64,000 nt of DNA, from assembly GCF_000515215.1 (NCBI RefSeq), contig NZ_KI911557.1, positions 558,001-622,000 of the forward strand, given 5' to 3'. The translations under genes were made by a program, and so were the position numbers. The notes beneath the pieces were generated by a model. The model was not told the DNA's origin, ran no database searches, and saw only the letters and a program-made list of their open reading frames with translations. The stretch is from Methylomonas sp. 11b (GTDB lineage: Bacteria > Pseudomonadota > Gammaproteobacteria > Methylococcales > Methylomonadaceae). Position 1 is the stretch's first letter; the number at the start of each line of letters is the position of its first letter. This document shows, piece after piece, positions 1-7,312 of this stretch.

Positions 1-186
1 TTCACAATCCTGGCTTTATGCCTGTTGAACTCCCAGCTGTGGCTATTCGGCGAAGCCATCCATAGCCGCAATGCGCAAACTTATTCGGGCGTGGTAGCTT
101 TACTGATGAAGGTGCCGCTGAAGTTTTCCATTCCGGGATACCTCATCGTGACGGCGGTGCTGGCCAATTTGGTCGTCAGCCAATAA
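1..186 (+). CDS. C-terminal end of a small membrane protein (partial)
   Basis: Frame 1 is open from the window edge for 61 residues to a TAA at 184-186. Two hydrophobic stretches are visible, one at the very start and one near the end (around GYLIVTAVLANLVV), so this is probably the C-terminal membrane part of a longer protein. It lies 18 bp before mxaS, on the same strand, so it is probably cotranscribed with the mxa genes. It does not look like the end of MxaR (a MoxR-type ATPase), which would be the usual upstream neighbour. I do not recognise the family. Confidence 0.6.
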   Translation, partial: FTILALCLLNSQLWLFGEAIHSRNAQTYSGVVALLMKVPLKFSIPGYLIVTAVLANLVVSQ

Positions 187-204
187 CAAAAGCACGCTAA
201 GCCG

Positions 205-1059
205 ATGTCTGCCAACACCCAACCCTTTCAATACCGCCTGCCGCGCCCGGTAGTCGGGGTGTTCCCCGGCGCGCATCCCGGACAAATGGTCGGCAACGGC
301 CAATTGTTCAAGCGCCATGACACCTTGATCGCCCGTCCGGATCCCAGACGCATCGATTTGCGGGCCAGTCTGCTTGACCCGTTCGGCCAATATCAAGTGC
401 GGGTGCAGCAGCAAAATAGCGCGGTCGATGTGTTTTTGCTCGCCGATTTTTCGGCGTCCATGGGTTTCTCGGGCGGCAACGACAAGCGCTGTGTACTAGC
501 AGATATGCTGCTATCCATTGCCGCTTCGGCCTTGGAGTACGGTGATAATTTCGGCTTTATCGCTTGTAATCAGCAAGTTTTAACCGACTGCTATTTGCCG
601 GCAGGTAAACATATGGGGCGGATTCAATCTCTGGCCGAACGTCTGCAAAAGCTGGTATTCCAGCCGGGATCGGAGGGTTTGCTGCAAGCCCAACGCTATC
701 TACCCAATCACCGAGCCTTGGTATTTTTGGTGTCGGATTTTCATTTTCCGTTGCCGCAGTTGCAGGCCATTTTGCAATGCCTGAGTCGTCACGATGTGAT
801 TCCGCTGGTGTTATGGGACCAATCCGAATATAGCGGGTTGCCGGATTGGGGCCTATTCCAGCTACAGGATCTGGAAACCGGTAAACGCCGTACCTTGTGG
901 TTTCGGCCGAGTTTGAAGCGCAAGATAGAACAGGCTTTTGCGCAGCGTCGCAGCCAATTGCAACACCATTTTCGGGCGTTTGGCTGCGAGCCATTATTTA
1001 TCGAAAACGGCTACCGTTCCGAACAGCTAGCACAATATTTTTTAAGGCGGGTAGGGTGA
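205..1059 (+). CDS. mxaS: MxaS, DUF58-type methanol dehydrogenase maturation protein
   Basis: This 284-residue protein has the DUF58 layout: an N-terminal part ending in RIDLRASLLDPFGQYQVR, then a von Willebrand A-like core with DFSASMGFSG as the metal-site segment and LVFLVSDFHFPLPQ further on. MxaS homologues sit next to a MoxR-type ATPase and VWA proteins and are needed to make active methanol dehydrogenase in methylotrophs. No signal peptide or membrane segment is obvious, so a cytoplasmic or membrane-associated role is likely. The stop codon overlaps the start of mxaA, which implies translational coupling. The identification rests mainly on gene order S-A-C-K-L. Confidence 0.88.
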   Translation: MSANTQPFQYRLPRPVVGVFPGAHPGQMVGNGQLFKRHDTLIARPDPRRIDLRASLLDPFGQYQVRVQQQNSAVDVFLLADFSASMGFSGGNDKRCVLADMLLSIAASALEYGDNFGFIACNQQVLTDCYLPAGKHMGRIQSLAERLQKLVFQPGSEGLLQAQRYLPNHRALVFLVSDFHFPLPQLQAILQCLSRHDVIPLVLWDQSEYSGLPDWGLFQLQDLETGKRRTLWFRPSLKRKIEQAFAQRRSQLQHHFRAFGCEPLFIENGYRSEQLAQYFLRRVG

Positions 1060-1976
1060 TGCAGGCGCTGCAGCGGATTCGCCTCTATGTGGCATCGGCA
1101 ATGGTAGCGATACTGTTGTCAGCCTGTTCCGGCACGTCCAACCAGGCGTTACGGGATTTTCAACTGCAAACGCCGCGCCCGTTCGGCTATGTAATCGGCG
1201 ATACCATACGCCACCGGATCTTGATCGAAACCCGCTCAGGTATGGCCCTCGAACGCAGCAGTTTGCCTGCGCAAGGCCGACTGAATCGTTGGTTACAACT
1301 TAACGAGATCAATGTCACCGAGCAAGACAGCGGCGGCGGCAAGTACTACCAAATCGATTTGCTGTATCAGCAATTTTATGCGCCGCTGGAAGTGAAGGAG
1401 CTGAGCATACCCGGCTTTAGCTTACGCTTTCAGCAACACGGGCAAACCCTGGAGCAGCCGGTAGCGGCCTGGCGCTTTACCGTTGCGCCATTGCGGGAAC
1501 TGGTGGTCAGGCAGGATCAGCACGGTGAATATATGCGCCCGGACCAAGCACCACCGCTGTTGGACGACCAAGCAATTGTTAAACGCTTATTAATGGCTTT
1601 GACCGTGGCTGTGGGTATCGCTTTACGCTTAGCCTGGCTCTACGGATATTTGCCGGGACTACCTAAACGCAGCGTATTCAAGCGTGCGCAGCGTAAGTTG
1701 CGAAACCTTGGCCTGCAACAATTGCCGCAAGCGCTCAGCGCGGTACATGCGGCGTTTAACGGTTTGCACGGCAAGCCGGTGTTCTTGCATAAACTGGCCG
1801 ATTTTTATCATAGCCATCCGGAATATCGCAGCATTGCCGATGAATTGGCCTGGTTTTTCGACTATTCCAACCGTTACTTCTTCGGCGATGCTTCCTCCAC
1901 GCCACAAGAAAGCGATCTGCAAAGAATCAAAACCCTATGCCTGCACTGCCGGGAAATCGAGCGAGGCAGCCGATGA
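1059..1976 (+). CDS. mxaA: MxaA, lipoprotein of methanol dehydrogenase maturation
   Basis: The ATG at 1059 shares its A with the TGA of mxaS; the frame is open further upstream, but that would overlap mxaS. The 305-residue product starts with a hydrophobic signal and a lipobox (ILLSACSG, Cys about residue 22). One membrane segment follows around residues 168-188 (LLMALTVAVGIALRLAWL), then a basic soluble tail. MxaA is known from methylotrophs as needed for calcium insertion or activation of methanol dehydrogenase. The order with mxaS and mxaC supports the name. The stop overlaps the mxaC start by ATGA. Confidence 0.87.
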   Translation: MQALQRIRLYVASAMVAILLSACSGTSNQALRDFQLQTPRPFGYVIGDTIRHRILIETRSGMALERSSLPAQGRLNRWLQLNEINVTEQDSGGGKYYQIDLLYQQFYAPLEVKELSIPGFSLRFQQHGQTLEQPVAAWRFTVAPLRELVVRQDQHGEYMRPDQAPPLLDDQAIVKRLLMALTVAVGIALRLAWLYGYLPGLPKRSVFKRAQRKLRNLGLQQLPQALSAVHAAFNGLHGKPVFLHKLADFYHSHPEYRSIADELAWFFDYSNRYFFGDASSTPQESDLQRIKTLCLHCREIERGSR

Positions 1977-2956
1977 ATTTAGGCTTGGAGTATCCGTGGG
2001 CCTTACTGGGTCTATTGCTCTGTTTGTTGCCGATGTTCAGGGTGGGCGCGGTCGCCAATGCCTATCCCTGGCTGGCTATTCTGCCGCCCGATCCGTTGTC
2101 GTTAGCCATCAGCGGTTTGATCCGCTTGCTGGGTGTGCTGGCGATAGGCGGATTGACGCTGGGCTTGGCCGGGGCTTATCTGCAAGAACAGCAGGTGGAG
2201 CGCATCGGCCACGGCGCGCATATCGTCATGCTGTTGGATCGCAGTAACAGCATGGACAACACCTTTGCCGGCAAGGCGCCGGAAACCCAGGGCGAGGAAT
2301 CCAAAGCCAGCGCCGCTCGGCGTTTATTGAATGAGTTTGTGGATCGCCGCGAGCACGATTTGATCGGCATCGCCGAATACAGTACGTCGCCGCTATTCGT
2401 GCTGCCGCTGACCGAAAATAAAGCCGCCATTCATGCCGCGATAGATGCCACCGCTCTGCCGGCCTTGGCTTATACCAACGTCAGCAAGGGCTTGAGCATG
2501 GCCTTGGAATTCTTCGATAGCCGCCCGGTGACCGGTTCGCGAATCGTGTTGTTGGTCTCGGACGGTGCTGCGGTGATCGATCCGGACAGCGAAGCGGCCT
2601 TGCGCGAGTTGTTCAAACAACGTCAAGTCAGTTTGTACTGGGTATTCCTGCGTACCGCCAACAGCCACGGCTTGTTCGAAATACCCGACGACCCGCGCGA
2701 CGACAATGCTCAGGCCATGCCGGAACGTTATCTGCATCTGTTTTTTAATAGCCTGCATATCCCGTATCAGGCCTACGAAGCCGAAACGCCCGGTGCCATG
2801 CAACAGGCGGTAGCCGACATCAACCGCCTGGAAAATCGGCCCTTGCATTACTTCGAACGAATACCCAAGCAGGATTTATCCACACGTTGTTATGCCTGGG
2901 CCGCGGCCATGTTGCTGTTATTGCTGGGCGTGAAACTGTGCGAGGCCAGACTGTGA
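1973..2956 (+). CDS. mxaC: MxaC, membrane-anchored VWA protein
   Basis: The start is the ATG at 1973, in an ATGA overlap with mxaA, giving 327 residues. Two membrane segments lie near the N-terminus (PWALLGLLLCLLPMF, then LIRLLGVLAIGGLTLGLAG) and one at the C-terminus (AWAAAMLLLLLGVKL). Between them is a VWA domain with the metal-site motif DRSNSMD, VLLVSDGAAVI and a later acidic segment. This is the BatA-like architecture of MxaC, which acts with MxaS, MxaA, MxaK and MxaL in methanol dehydrogenase maturation at the inner membrane. Its last codons overlap the GTG of mxaK. Confidence 0.87.
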   Translation: MNLGLEYPWALLGLLLCLLPMFRVGAVANAYPWLAILPPDPLSLAISGLIRLLGVLAIGGLTLGLAGAYLQEQQVERIGHGAHIVMLLDRSNSMDNTFAGKAPETQGEESKASAARRLLNEFVDRREHDLIGIAEYSTSPLFVLPLTENKAAIHAAIDATALPALAYTNVSKGLSMALEFFDSRPVTGSRIVLLVSDGAAVIDPDSEAALRELFKQRQVSLYWVFLRTANSHGLFEIPDDPRDDNAQAMPERYLHLFFNSLHIPYQAYEAETPGAMQQAVADINRLENRPLHYFERIPKQDLSTRCYAWAAAMLLLLLGVKLCEARL

Positions 2957-3516
2957 TTCGTAAACTAAAACATTGGGCGCTGTGGGCCGCACTGGCGATA
3001 GCTATATTGGTGACGCTGACCCAATTACTGCAACTATATGGGCTGGCCGGGCAAAATCGGTTGATCGGCCAATTGCTGGCTGACAAGGATGTCGGCGCCG
3101 AAGAATTGGCAACCGCGGCCCCGGAAGTACGGTTGGCCAGGGCAGGGTATCTCAGCCAACACCAACGCTACGACGAAGCCTTGGCGACGCTGAACCTGTT
3201 GTTGCAGCAATCCGGCCCAAATTTGCAAATGCAAACTCGTTACAACCTGGGCAATCTCTATCTACGCCAAGCCATGGATAAAGCCCAGAGTGGTAATATC
3301 AACGACGCGATGCCTTTGCTGGGTCTGGCTAAACAAGCCTACCGGGAAGCCTTGACACTGGACAGCGAATTTTGGGATGCCAAATACAATCTGGAAGTAG
3401 CGATGCGGCTGCTGCCGGAAATGGACAGAATTAGCAGCGGCGATGATAAGGACGATCTTAGCCAAAAGACCCAGCTGTGGACCACTTTGCCGGGCTTTCC
3501 GCGTGGCTTGCCTTAA
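2953..3516 (+). CDS. mxaK: MxaK, membrane-anchored TPR-like protein
   Basis: The start is taken as the GTG at 2953, which overlaps the TGA of mxaC (GTGA) and gives 187 residues. The N-terminus is one membrane anchor (WALWAALAIAILVTLTQLLQ). The rest is helical with a TPR-like unit around LQMQTRYNLGNLYLRQA and AKQAYREALTLDSEFWDAKYNLE. This BatE/BatC-like architecture and the position between mxaC and mxaL identify MxaK. An ATG start further upstream would lie inside mxaC without a ribosome site, so it was not used. Confidence 0.85.
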   Translation: MIRKLKHWALWAALAIAILVTLTQLLQLYGLAGQNRLIGQLLADKDVGAEELATAAPEVRLARAGYLSQHQRYDEALATLNLLLQQSGPNLQMQTRYNLGNLYLRQAMDKAQSGNINDAMPLLGLAKQAYREALTLDSEFWDAKYNLEVAMRLLPEMDRISSGDDKDDLSQKTQLWTTLPGFPRGLP

Positions 3517-3537
3517 TACCTGCAGGGTCGAATTCGT

Positions 3538-4470
3538 ATGACCATTGCCCAAAATCTCAGGGATTTCCGGTTCTGGCTACTCGCTGCGGCTTTGCTGTGC
3601 TTGTCGGTGGTGTTCTTTCATCCGCAAACCAGGGCGCAAGTGTCGCTGTATCGGTTGGTGTTCATCGTCGATATCACCCGCAGCATGAACACCGAGGATT
3701 ACCAGCTGGATAAACAGCCGCTTGGTCGCTTGCAGTACGTCAAGTATGCCCTGCGTCAGGAATTGCTGAAACTGCCTTGCGGCTCGCAAGTCGGCTTGGG
3801 GGTGTTTACCGAGCGCCGTTCGACTTTACTGTTCGAACCGATCGAAGTCTGCTCGGGGTTTGCCGAGATCGATGCTGCAATTGCGGCGCTGGATTGGCGC
3901 ATGGCCTGGGCTGCCGACAGCCGCATCGCCAGCGGCTTACTAAACACCTTGGAGATGCTGAAAGACAAAGATCGGACCTTGGTATTTTTCAGCGACGGCC
4001 AGGAAGCGCCACCGCCCAATCCACGCTATAAGCCCGATCTATCGGCCGTCAAGGATCAAGTAAAAGGCGTAATCGTCGGTGTCGGCGGAGACCAACTCTC
4101 ACCCATCCCCAAGTTTGATGCTAAAGGCCAGCGCCAAGGTTTTTATAAACCCGACGATGTGCCGCACCGTTCTTCCTTTGGCGAATCGGATTTGAATCCG
4201 GAGAAGATACAGGGTTACAACGCCCGTAACGCCCCATTCGGTAGCGAGGCAGCGACCGGCGACGAACACATGAGCCGGTTGCACGAAAGCTATCTGCGTC
4301 AGCTCGCCGCTGAGAGCGGTTTGCAGTATTGGCGCTTGACCGATGTCGGCAGCTTGGATCAGGCACTGCAACAAGCCGAGTTTGCCAAGCCTAGCCAGCG
4401 ACAAGTCGATATCGGTTGGCGGTACGCCGGCTTGGCTCTACTGCTGTTGGCAGCGATGTATGTCAAATAA
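3538..4470 (+). CDS. mxaL: MxaL, VWA-domain protein
   Basis: 310 residues: an N-terminal membrane or signal segment (FWLLAAALLCLSVVFF), a VWA domain with the metal-site motif FIVDITRSMNTEDY and TLVFFSDGQEAPP, and a C-terminal membrane segment (YAGLALLLLAAMYV). This matches MxaL, the last VWA partner of the methanol dehydrogenase maturation set. It begins 21 bp after mxaK. No mxaD follows; instead mobile-element sequence begins about 55 bp after the stop, so in this genome the operon seems to end here. I see no clear terminator. Confidence 0.86.
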   Translation: MTIAQNLRDFRFWLLAAALLCLSVVFFHPQTRAQVSLYRLVFIVDITRSMNTEDYQLDKQPLGRLQYVKYALRQELLKLPCGSQVGLGVFTERRSTLLFEPIEVCSGFAEIDAAIAALDWRMAWAADSRIASGLLNTLEMLKDKDRTLVFFSDGQEAPPPNPRYKPDLSAVKDQVKGVIVGVGGDQLSPIPKFDAKGQRQGFYKPDDVPHRSSFGESDLNPEKIQGYNARNAPFGSEAATGDEHMSRLHESYLRQLAAESGLQYWRLTDVGSLDQALQQAEFAKPSQRQVDIGWRYAGLALLLLAAMYVK

Positions 4471-4525
4471 ATTAGTCGTCAAATACAGCACACGTCGAAA
4501 GGAGAGAAGGGTTCAGAGAAAAGAA

Positions 4526-4585
4526 GGCAGGTCTTTCAATTAAACATACCTGAAAGCCTTTGCTATATTTCAAGACCTGACCCCC
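4526..4585. repeat. MITE-like 60-bp repeat, copy 1
   Basis: The left end GGCAGGTCTTTCAA is an imperfect inverted copy of the right end TTTCAAGACCTGACC. A second 60-bp copy lies at 10885-10944 in the same direction; both contain GAAAG, then TATATTT, then AAGACCTG near the right end. The ends resemble the terminal repeats of the RAYT remnants at 4848 and 6110, so the RAYT family may have moved these. The two copies bracket the integron island. Confidence 0.7.
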
Positions 4586-4647
4586 CTTGTTCGGCATTTA
4601 TTCATTCTGCCTCAATTATCCTGCGTAATAAAATCTACTGTATGCGC

Positions 4648-4848
4648 TTACCTTATGGGTTTGGTTGTTCCATTATTTTTTTTGAGTGCTTGTTGCAATG
4701 TATCGAGATGGGTTTGCACTGTTTCCCAGACCATCACAGAATCAACGCCCAAATACTCATGTGCTAAAACATTGCGCATACCGGCAATTTCTCACCAAGG
4801 CATATTAGGTTGTTCCGCCAACAAGGTTTCAATACCCGGAAAATATGG
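4648..4848 (-). pseudogene. HepT-like (DUF86) antitoxin/nuclease fragment
   Basis: Read on the minus strand, this encodes the C-terminal part of a HepT-type protein: EIAGMRNVLAHEYLGVDS, then VWETVQTHLDTLQQALKK and a TAA at 4648-4650. The conserved RNxxxHxY-type motif of HepT is visible as RNVLAHEY. The gene is broken twice: the N-terminal half is missing, cut at the RAYT terminal repeat at 4848, and a TGA (4792-4794 on the plus strand as TCA) replaces a codon right after PW. HepT is normally paired with a MntA nucleotidyltransferase, not present here. Confidence 0.75.
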
Positions 4849-4869
4849 GGTCAGGTCTCGAATTAAGAA
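4848..4869. repeat. Terminal inverted repeat of RAYT element (C-terminal side)
   Basis: This 22-bp segment starts GGGTCAGGTCTCG and matches 6110-6131 with one mismatch. In an intact element the two copies would face each other; after the inversion described below they read in the same direction. The transposase stop codon lies inside this repeat. Confidence 0.7.
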
Positions 4870-5549
4870 TCACTGTCGTGCCTGACGATCACACTTACTG
4901 TAATGGGATGCAGATTAAAATGCGCTCCAATTTCTCGCTGACTATAAACTCCAGTGGCATACGCTGTTTTTATGGCTGTATTCCTATCAATTGCTTGCCG
5001 CTCGATTTCGAATAACGACTTGGCTATTCCCCGCTTTTGTTTTTTTGGAATATCCCAAGCCTGTTTGTCGAATTCAAAGTCCTGTTGAACCTTTGCTACA
5101 AATTCCTCATCACCCAGATAAATCTGATTCTTTAAATTATGCCAAATTTCAATAGTCTGCTGCATGCCATCCTGCAAAAACACGCGATAACGCTGTTCTG
5201 CTGCGGCTCGATTCTCGCCGAATTGGGACAATATCCAGTCCGTTGTCAGCCAGTCAGCTATTTCTACTTGACCGGTCATCGCAAGGTAACTGCTCCACGG
5301 CCAGTCTTCAAGTTTTCGCCCCATGCCCGCTCTGGCAGGATTAAGCACAACGTAGCGAGCCAATTCCAGAAGGTTGCTTTCTTTGTCCACCAGAATGGCT
5401 TTATAACGACCTTGGAATAAATGCCCCGTCCGCCCGTGGCGGCGATTGCTGGTTTGAGTGTACACGCCGTTCAATTGCCGCATCCCTTTGGAGAGATTGC
5501 CCTCAAGGGTTTCTACTATCAAATGGTAATGGTTTGTCATCAGACAATA
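4863..5549 (-). pseudogene. RAYT (REP-associated Y1 transposase), C-terminal part
   Basis: The minus strand encodes CLMTNHYHLIVETLEGN, which carries one histidine pair of the HUH-type Y1 transposase core, then NGVYTQ, GHLFQGRYKAILV and LLELARYVVLNPARAGM, all typical of RAYT proteins of about 300 residues. The N-terminal 53 residues are missing here; coding similarity stops at a TA at 5548-5549. The missing piece is at 6160-6318 on the plus strand. Joining the two at that TA gives an in-frame HGYCLMTNHYH. A C-terminal extension with a helix-turn-helix-like segment (YSQREIGAHFNLHPITVS) is present. Confidence 0.85.
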
Positions 5550-5877
5550 TCCTCAACTACGAACCCGAGCTTACCTCGAGTTTCCATACTTAGTCGCGAC
5601 GCATGGGCTAAAGGAATATTATCAGGAGTGCATTGCACTCTTGGAAAAAACCAAAACCCGATTAATGTTTCCCGTGGATTACTTTATTTGGAACGCTACG
5701 TGTGCAATCTTGCTGCAAAACGAAGGAAACATCTCTGAAGCTCGGCAGTATGCAAAGGTAGCGCTTGAAGCAGCAGCGCAGGAAAAATCAGGATTTCGCT
5801 ACCATCCCACGGTAGGATTAGTCGGAGATAAGTATGAACAAACAAAAAAGAGCCTGGTTGGGCTTACAAACGCATAA
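5550..5877 (+). pseudogene. TPR-protein cassette gene, C-terminal part (displaced by inversion)
   Basis: The plus-strand frame reads YPQLRTRAYLEFPYLVATHG through LLEKTKTRLMFPVDYFIWN, ending at a TAA (5875-5877). It has no start of its own. Through the inversion it continues the minus-strand gene 6318-6614 and restores a 207-residue protein whose C-terminal half has TPR-like helices (NEGNISEARQYAKVALEAA). The TAA is contributed by the first core of the following attC, as in other cassettes of this array. Confidence 0.8.
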
Positions 5878-5940
5878 CACTTCGCTCCACCCGACCAAAA
5901 ACCGCTACGCGGTTTTCGTCGGGTGAGCTGGGCGTTAGGC
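5872..5940 (+). other. attC site (inverted relative to the array)
   Basis: Cores GCATAAC (5872-5878) and GTTAGGC (5934-5940) enclose a long imperfect palindrome (GCTCCACCCGAC / GTCGGGTGAGC around a CGCTACGCG loop). The unpaired C lies in the left arm when read on the plus strand, so this site points rightward. All others point leftward. This fits the inversion of 5550-6318. Confidence 0.85.
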
Positions 5941-5954
5941 CTCAGAACCCACCC

Positions 5955-6109
5955 ATGAGTCTCCTCCAGCGACTCCTTCCAAAGCGCCTTCTTCCCGGCA
6001 TTCTCAGTGAGGCTGACGGTTTCGTTGACCTTGACCTCCCTCTCAATCGAATCTCAGGCACGGACGCGATGCCTGTCTATGAATGTCATGGCCGCATCAG
6101 AAGACAACA
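5955..6109 (+). pseudogene. Truncated cassette gene of unknown function
   Basis: An ATG 14 bp after the attC core opens a frame reading MSLLQRLLPKRLLPGILSE and continuing for about 52 residues until the RAYT terminal repeat at 6110; the frame then runs only six codons into the repeat before stopping. The position directly after an attC core is that of a cassette gene, so this is probably the 5' part of a gene interrupted by the RAYT element. The remainder is not found beside the other RAYT end. The family is not recognised. Confidence 0.5.
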
Positions 6110-6131
6110 GGGTCGGGTCTCGAATTAAGAA
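6110..6131. repeat. Terminal inverted repeat of RAYT element (N-terminal side)
   Basis: 22 bp starting GGGTCGGGTCTCG, one mismatch from 4848-4869. It lies 28 bp before the RAYT start codon and cuts the cassette gene at 5955. Confidence 0.7.
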
Positions 6132-6159
6132 CTCCCAGTTTTGAGCTACAGTTAACGCC

Positions 6160-6318
6160 ATGACCAGGCCTCTTAGACTTGAATTTCCAAACGCGCTCTA
6201 CCACATCACTTCCCGCGTTGATCGGCGAGAAGATATCTACTAAGACGCAGAAGACAGGCTTATTTTTCTGAGCCTGCTGGGCAAGGTTGTTTCTGATTTC
6301 AATTGGCTTTGTCACGGC
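6160..6318 (+). pseudogene. RAYT transposase, N-terminal part with a nonsense codon
   Basis: From the ATG at 6160 the frame reads MTRPLRLEFPNALYHITSR, the typical RAYT N-terminus with its YHITSR motif. A TAA at 6241-6243 follows REDIY, after which the RAYT-like frame continues (DAEDRLIFLSLLGKVV, then NWLCHGY). Similarity stops at the TA at 6319. This is the other half of the transposase at 4863-5549. The stop codon means the element could not make a full transposase even before or without the inversion. Confidence 0.85.
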
Positions 6319-6614
6319 TACTCTACTTCCCTAGCGAGAGCAGATTGATACGCTTGGATTGCTTGATTCAATTGGTCTAGCGATAAATGCGCTCTGGCCT
6401 TATCAAGCCAAGCTTGTGCGTAGTCGAAGTGCACACCAAGGGCAAAGTACTGTTCGAGCAGTTGTAAAGTTATTTCTGGTTGGGAGTCGGCAAGTATGCT
6501 GGCTTGAATGCGCAAGTATTGACTTTTATCACGTGCACGCTTTAGCTTGGCCGTGAAAGCGGCTTCGATATCTCCATCCCATTTTTTGTTTCGATACCAG
6601 TCGTGACGGCTCAT
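6318..6614 (-). pseudogene. TPR-protein cassette gene, N-terminal part
   Basis: 98 residues starting MSRHDWYRNKKWDGDIEAAF, then KRARDKSQYLRIQAS and two TPR-like helix pairs (LLEQYFALGVHFDYAQAWLD, AIQAYQSALAREVE). The stop TAG at 6318-6320 is created by the inversion junction. The native frame resumes at 5550 on the plus strand. The start lies 10 bp from the attC at 6624-6683, the usual place for a cassette gene. The intact protein resembles small TPR proteins known in many Proteobacteria; function unknown. Confidence 0.82.
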
Positions 6615-6623
6615 TTTAGTAAC

Positions 6624-6683
6624 GTATAACGCTTAGCTCAGGCGCGTAGCGTTAGCGGAGTCGCCTGGAGCGTTGGGTTATAC
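6624..6683 (-). other. attC site
   Basis: Outer cores GTATAAC (6624-6630) and GTTATAC (6677-6683) are exact inverted copies. Inner boxes GCTCAGG and CCTGGAGC pair with one unpaired base on the side that marks leftward orientation. Length is 60 bp, a common attC size. Confidence 0.85.
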
Positions 6684-6706
6684 ATTTATTTAGAGGATTT
6701 GAAATT

Positions 6707-6886
6707 ATGAGCGAACGATGGGTTGTGCATATTATCGGGCCTGACGATGTAATAGATCAGCCAAACGAATTAACAGCATTACGCGAAGCAAACGGCATAA
6801 ATAAGGCATTGCTGACGCTTGAGCGAACAGAAAATACTCCGTTTGTAATGGCGGTTGTAAAAGAAGCCAAAACAGAAGATGTATAA
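6707..6886 (+). CDS. Small cassette protein, 59 residues, reversed orientation
   Basis: ATG at 6707 is preceded by AGAGGA about 9 bp upstream. The product reads MSERWVVHIIGPDDVIDQPN and ends VVKEAKTEDV, with a two-strand/helix look and no membrane segment. It fills the only space between the attC sites at 6624 and 6892 but runs opposite to the cassette direction, so it would need its own promoter. Small proteins with an RWVVHxxGPDD-type start are, as I recall, common in integron cassettes and phage-related islands; no function is assigned. Confidence 0.6.
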   Translation: MSERWVVHIIGPDDVIDQPNELTALREANGINKALLTLERTENTPFVMAVVKEAKTEDV

Positions 6887-6891
6887 CGTAG

Positions 6892-6967
6892 AGCTAACCG
6901 GCGCTGCGCGGCTTTATCGCGCAGCGTCCAGCGACCGAAGGGAGCGAGGTTGAGCGCCAGGTTAGCC
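6892..6967 (-). other. attC site
   Basis: AGCTAAC (6892-6898) and GTTAGCC (6961-6967) flank paired arms GCTAACCGGCGC and GCGCCAGGTTAGC. The single unpaired base places it in leftward orientation. A GTATAAC at 6881-6887 could be an alternative outer core, so the right-hand boundary of the cassette is uncertain by about 10 bp. Confidence 0.8.
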
Positions 6968-7309
6968 ATGGCTGAACCGAGCAACGAGTTTTGCGCATGC
7001 TTCAGGGGCAAAGGACTCTGCCCACTTCTGTGTCTTTTCAAGTTCCGGCTCCAAACAAGCTAGCGCATCTGGCGCCCACAAATGACGCTGAGCTTCCAAT
7101 GGTAGGTGATCGGTCTCTGACTCGATAACAACAAAGGCGTTGAAGTCCTTGTCGTGATCCCCGATGCCGCCGACTTGAGATTTGAGGCGAAGCACTTGAA
7201 CTGCGCCCTCAACAAACGGAAGCTCTCCCGACAGCATTGAGCGCACGGTGGCCACAAGTAATTTCCTTGCTTCGGCTTCAGCCTCATTAAGGGGTGGACG
7301 GTCATTCAT
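6962..7309 (-). CDS. Cassette protein, probable DUF2489 family
   Basis: 115 residues starting MNDRPPLNEAEAEARKLLV 4 bp after the attC core. It contains VRSMLSGELPFVEGAVQVLR and VVIESETDHLPLEAQRHLW followed by a C-terminal helix with EACAKLVARF. The pattern of an N-terminal helix pair and a conserved (I/V)xSETDxLP segment resembles DUF2489 proteins, known from integron cassettes and of unknown function. The TAA stop lies inside the next attC core (GGC TAA C). No signal or membrane segment. Confidence 0.7.
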   Translation of the reverse strand: MNDRPPLNEAEAEARKLLVATVRSMLSGELPFVEGAVQVLRLKSQVGGIGDHDKDFNAFVVIESETDHLPLEAQRHLWAPDALACLEPELEKTQKWAESFAPEACAKLVARFSHG

Positions 7310-7312
7310 AAT

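Larger units (their letters stand above)
5550..6318. other. 769-bp inverted segment splitting two genes
   Basis: The segment lies between two TA dinucleotides (5548-5549 and 6319-6320). Reversing it joins the RAYT halves in frame (HGY + CLMTNHYH). It also joins the two TPR-gene halves in frame (AREVE + YPQLRTRAY). The attC at 5872-5940 then points the same way as the other attC sites. I see no long inverted repeat at the junctions beyond the shared TA, so homologous recombination is unlikely. The mechanism is unknown; transposase- or integrase-mediated rearrangement is possible. Confidence 0.85.

Noticed and set aside
557..994. A 145-codon minus-strand frame inside mxaS
   Set aside because: It is opposite a well-supported mxa gene and has no ribosome site or protein-like motif.
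5548..6320. A site-specific invertase acting on inverted repeats
   Set aside because: Only the dinucleotide TA is shared at the two junctions and no invertase gene is adjacent, so a classic phase-variation switch is not supported by sequence.
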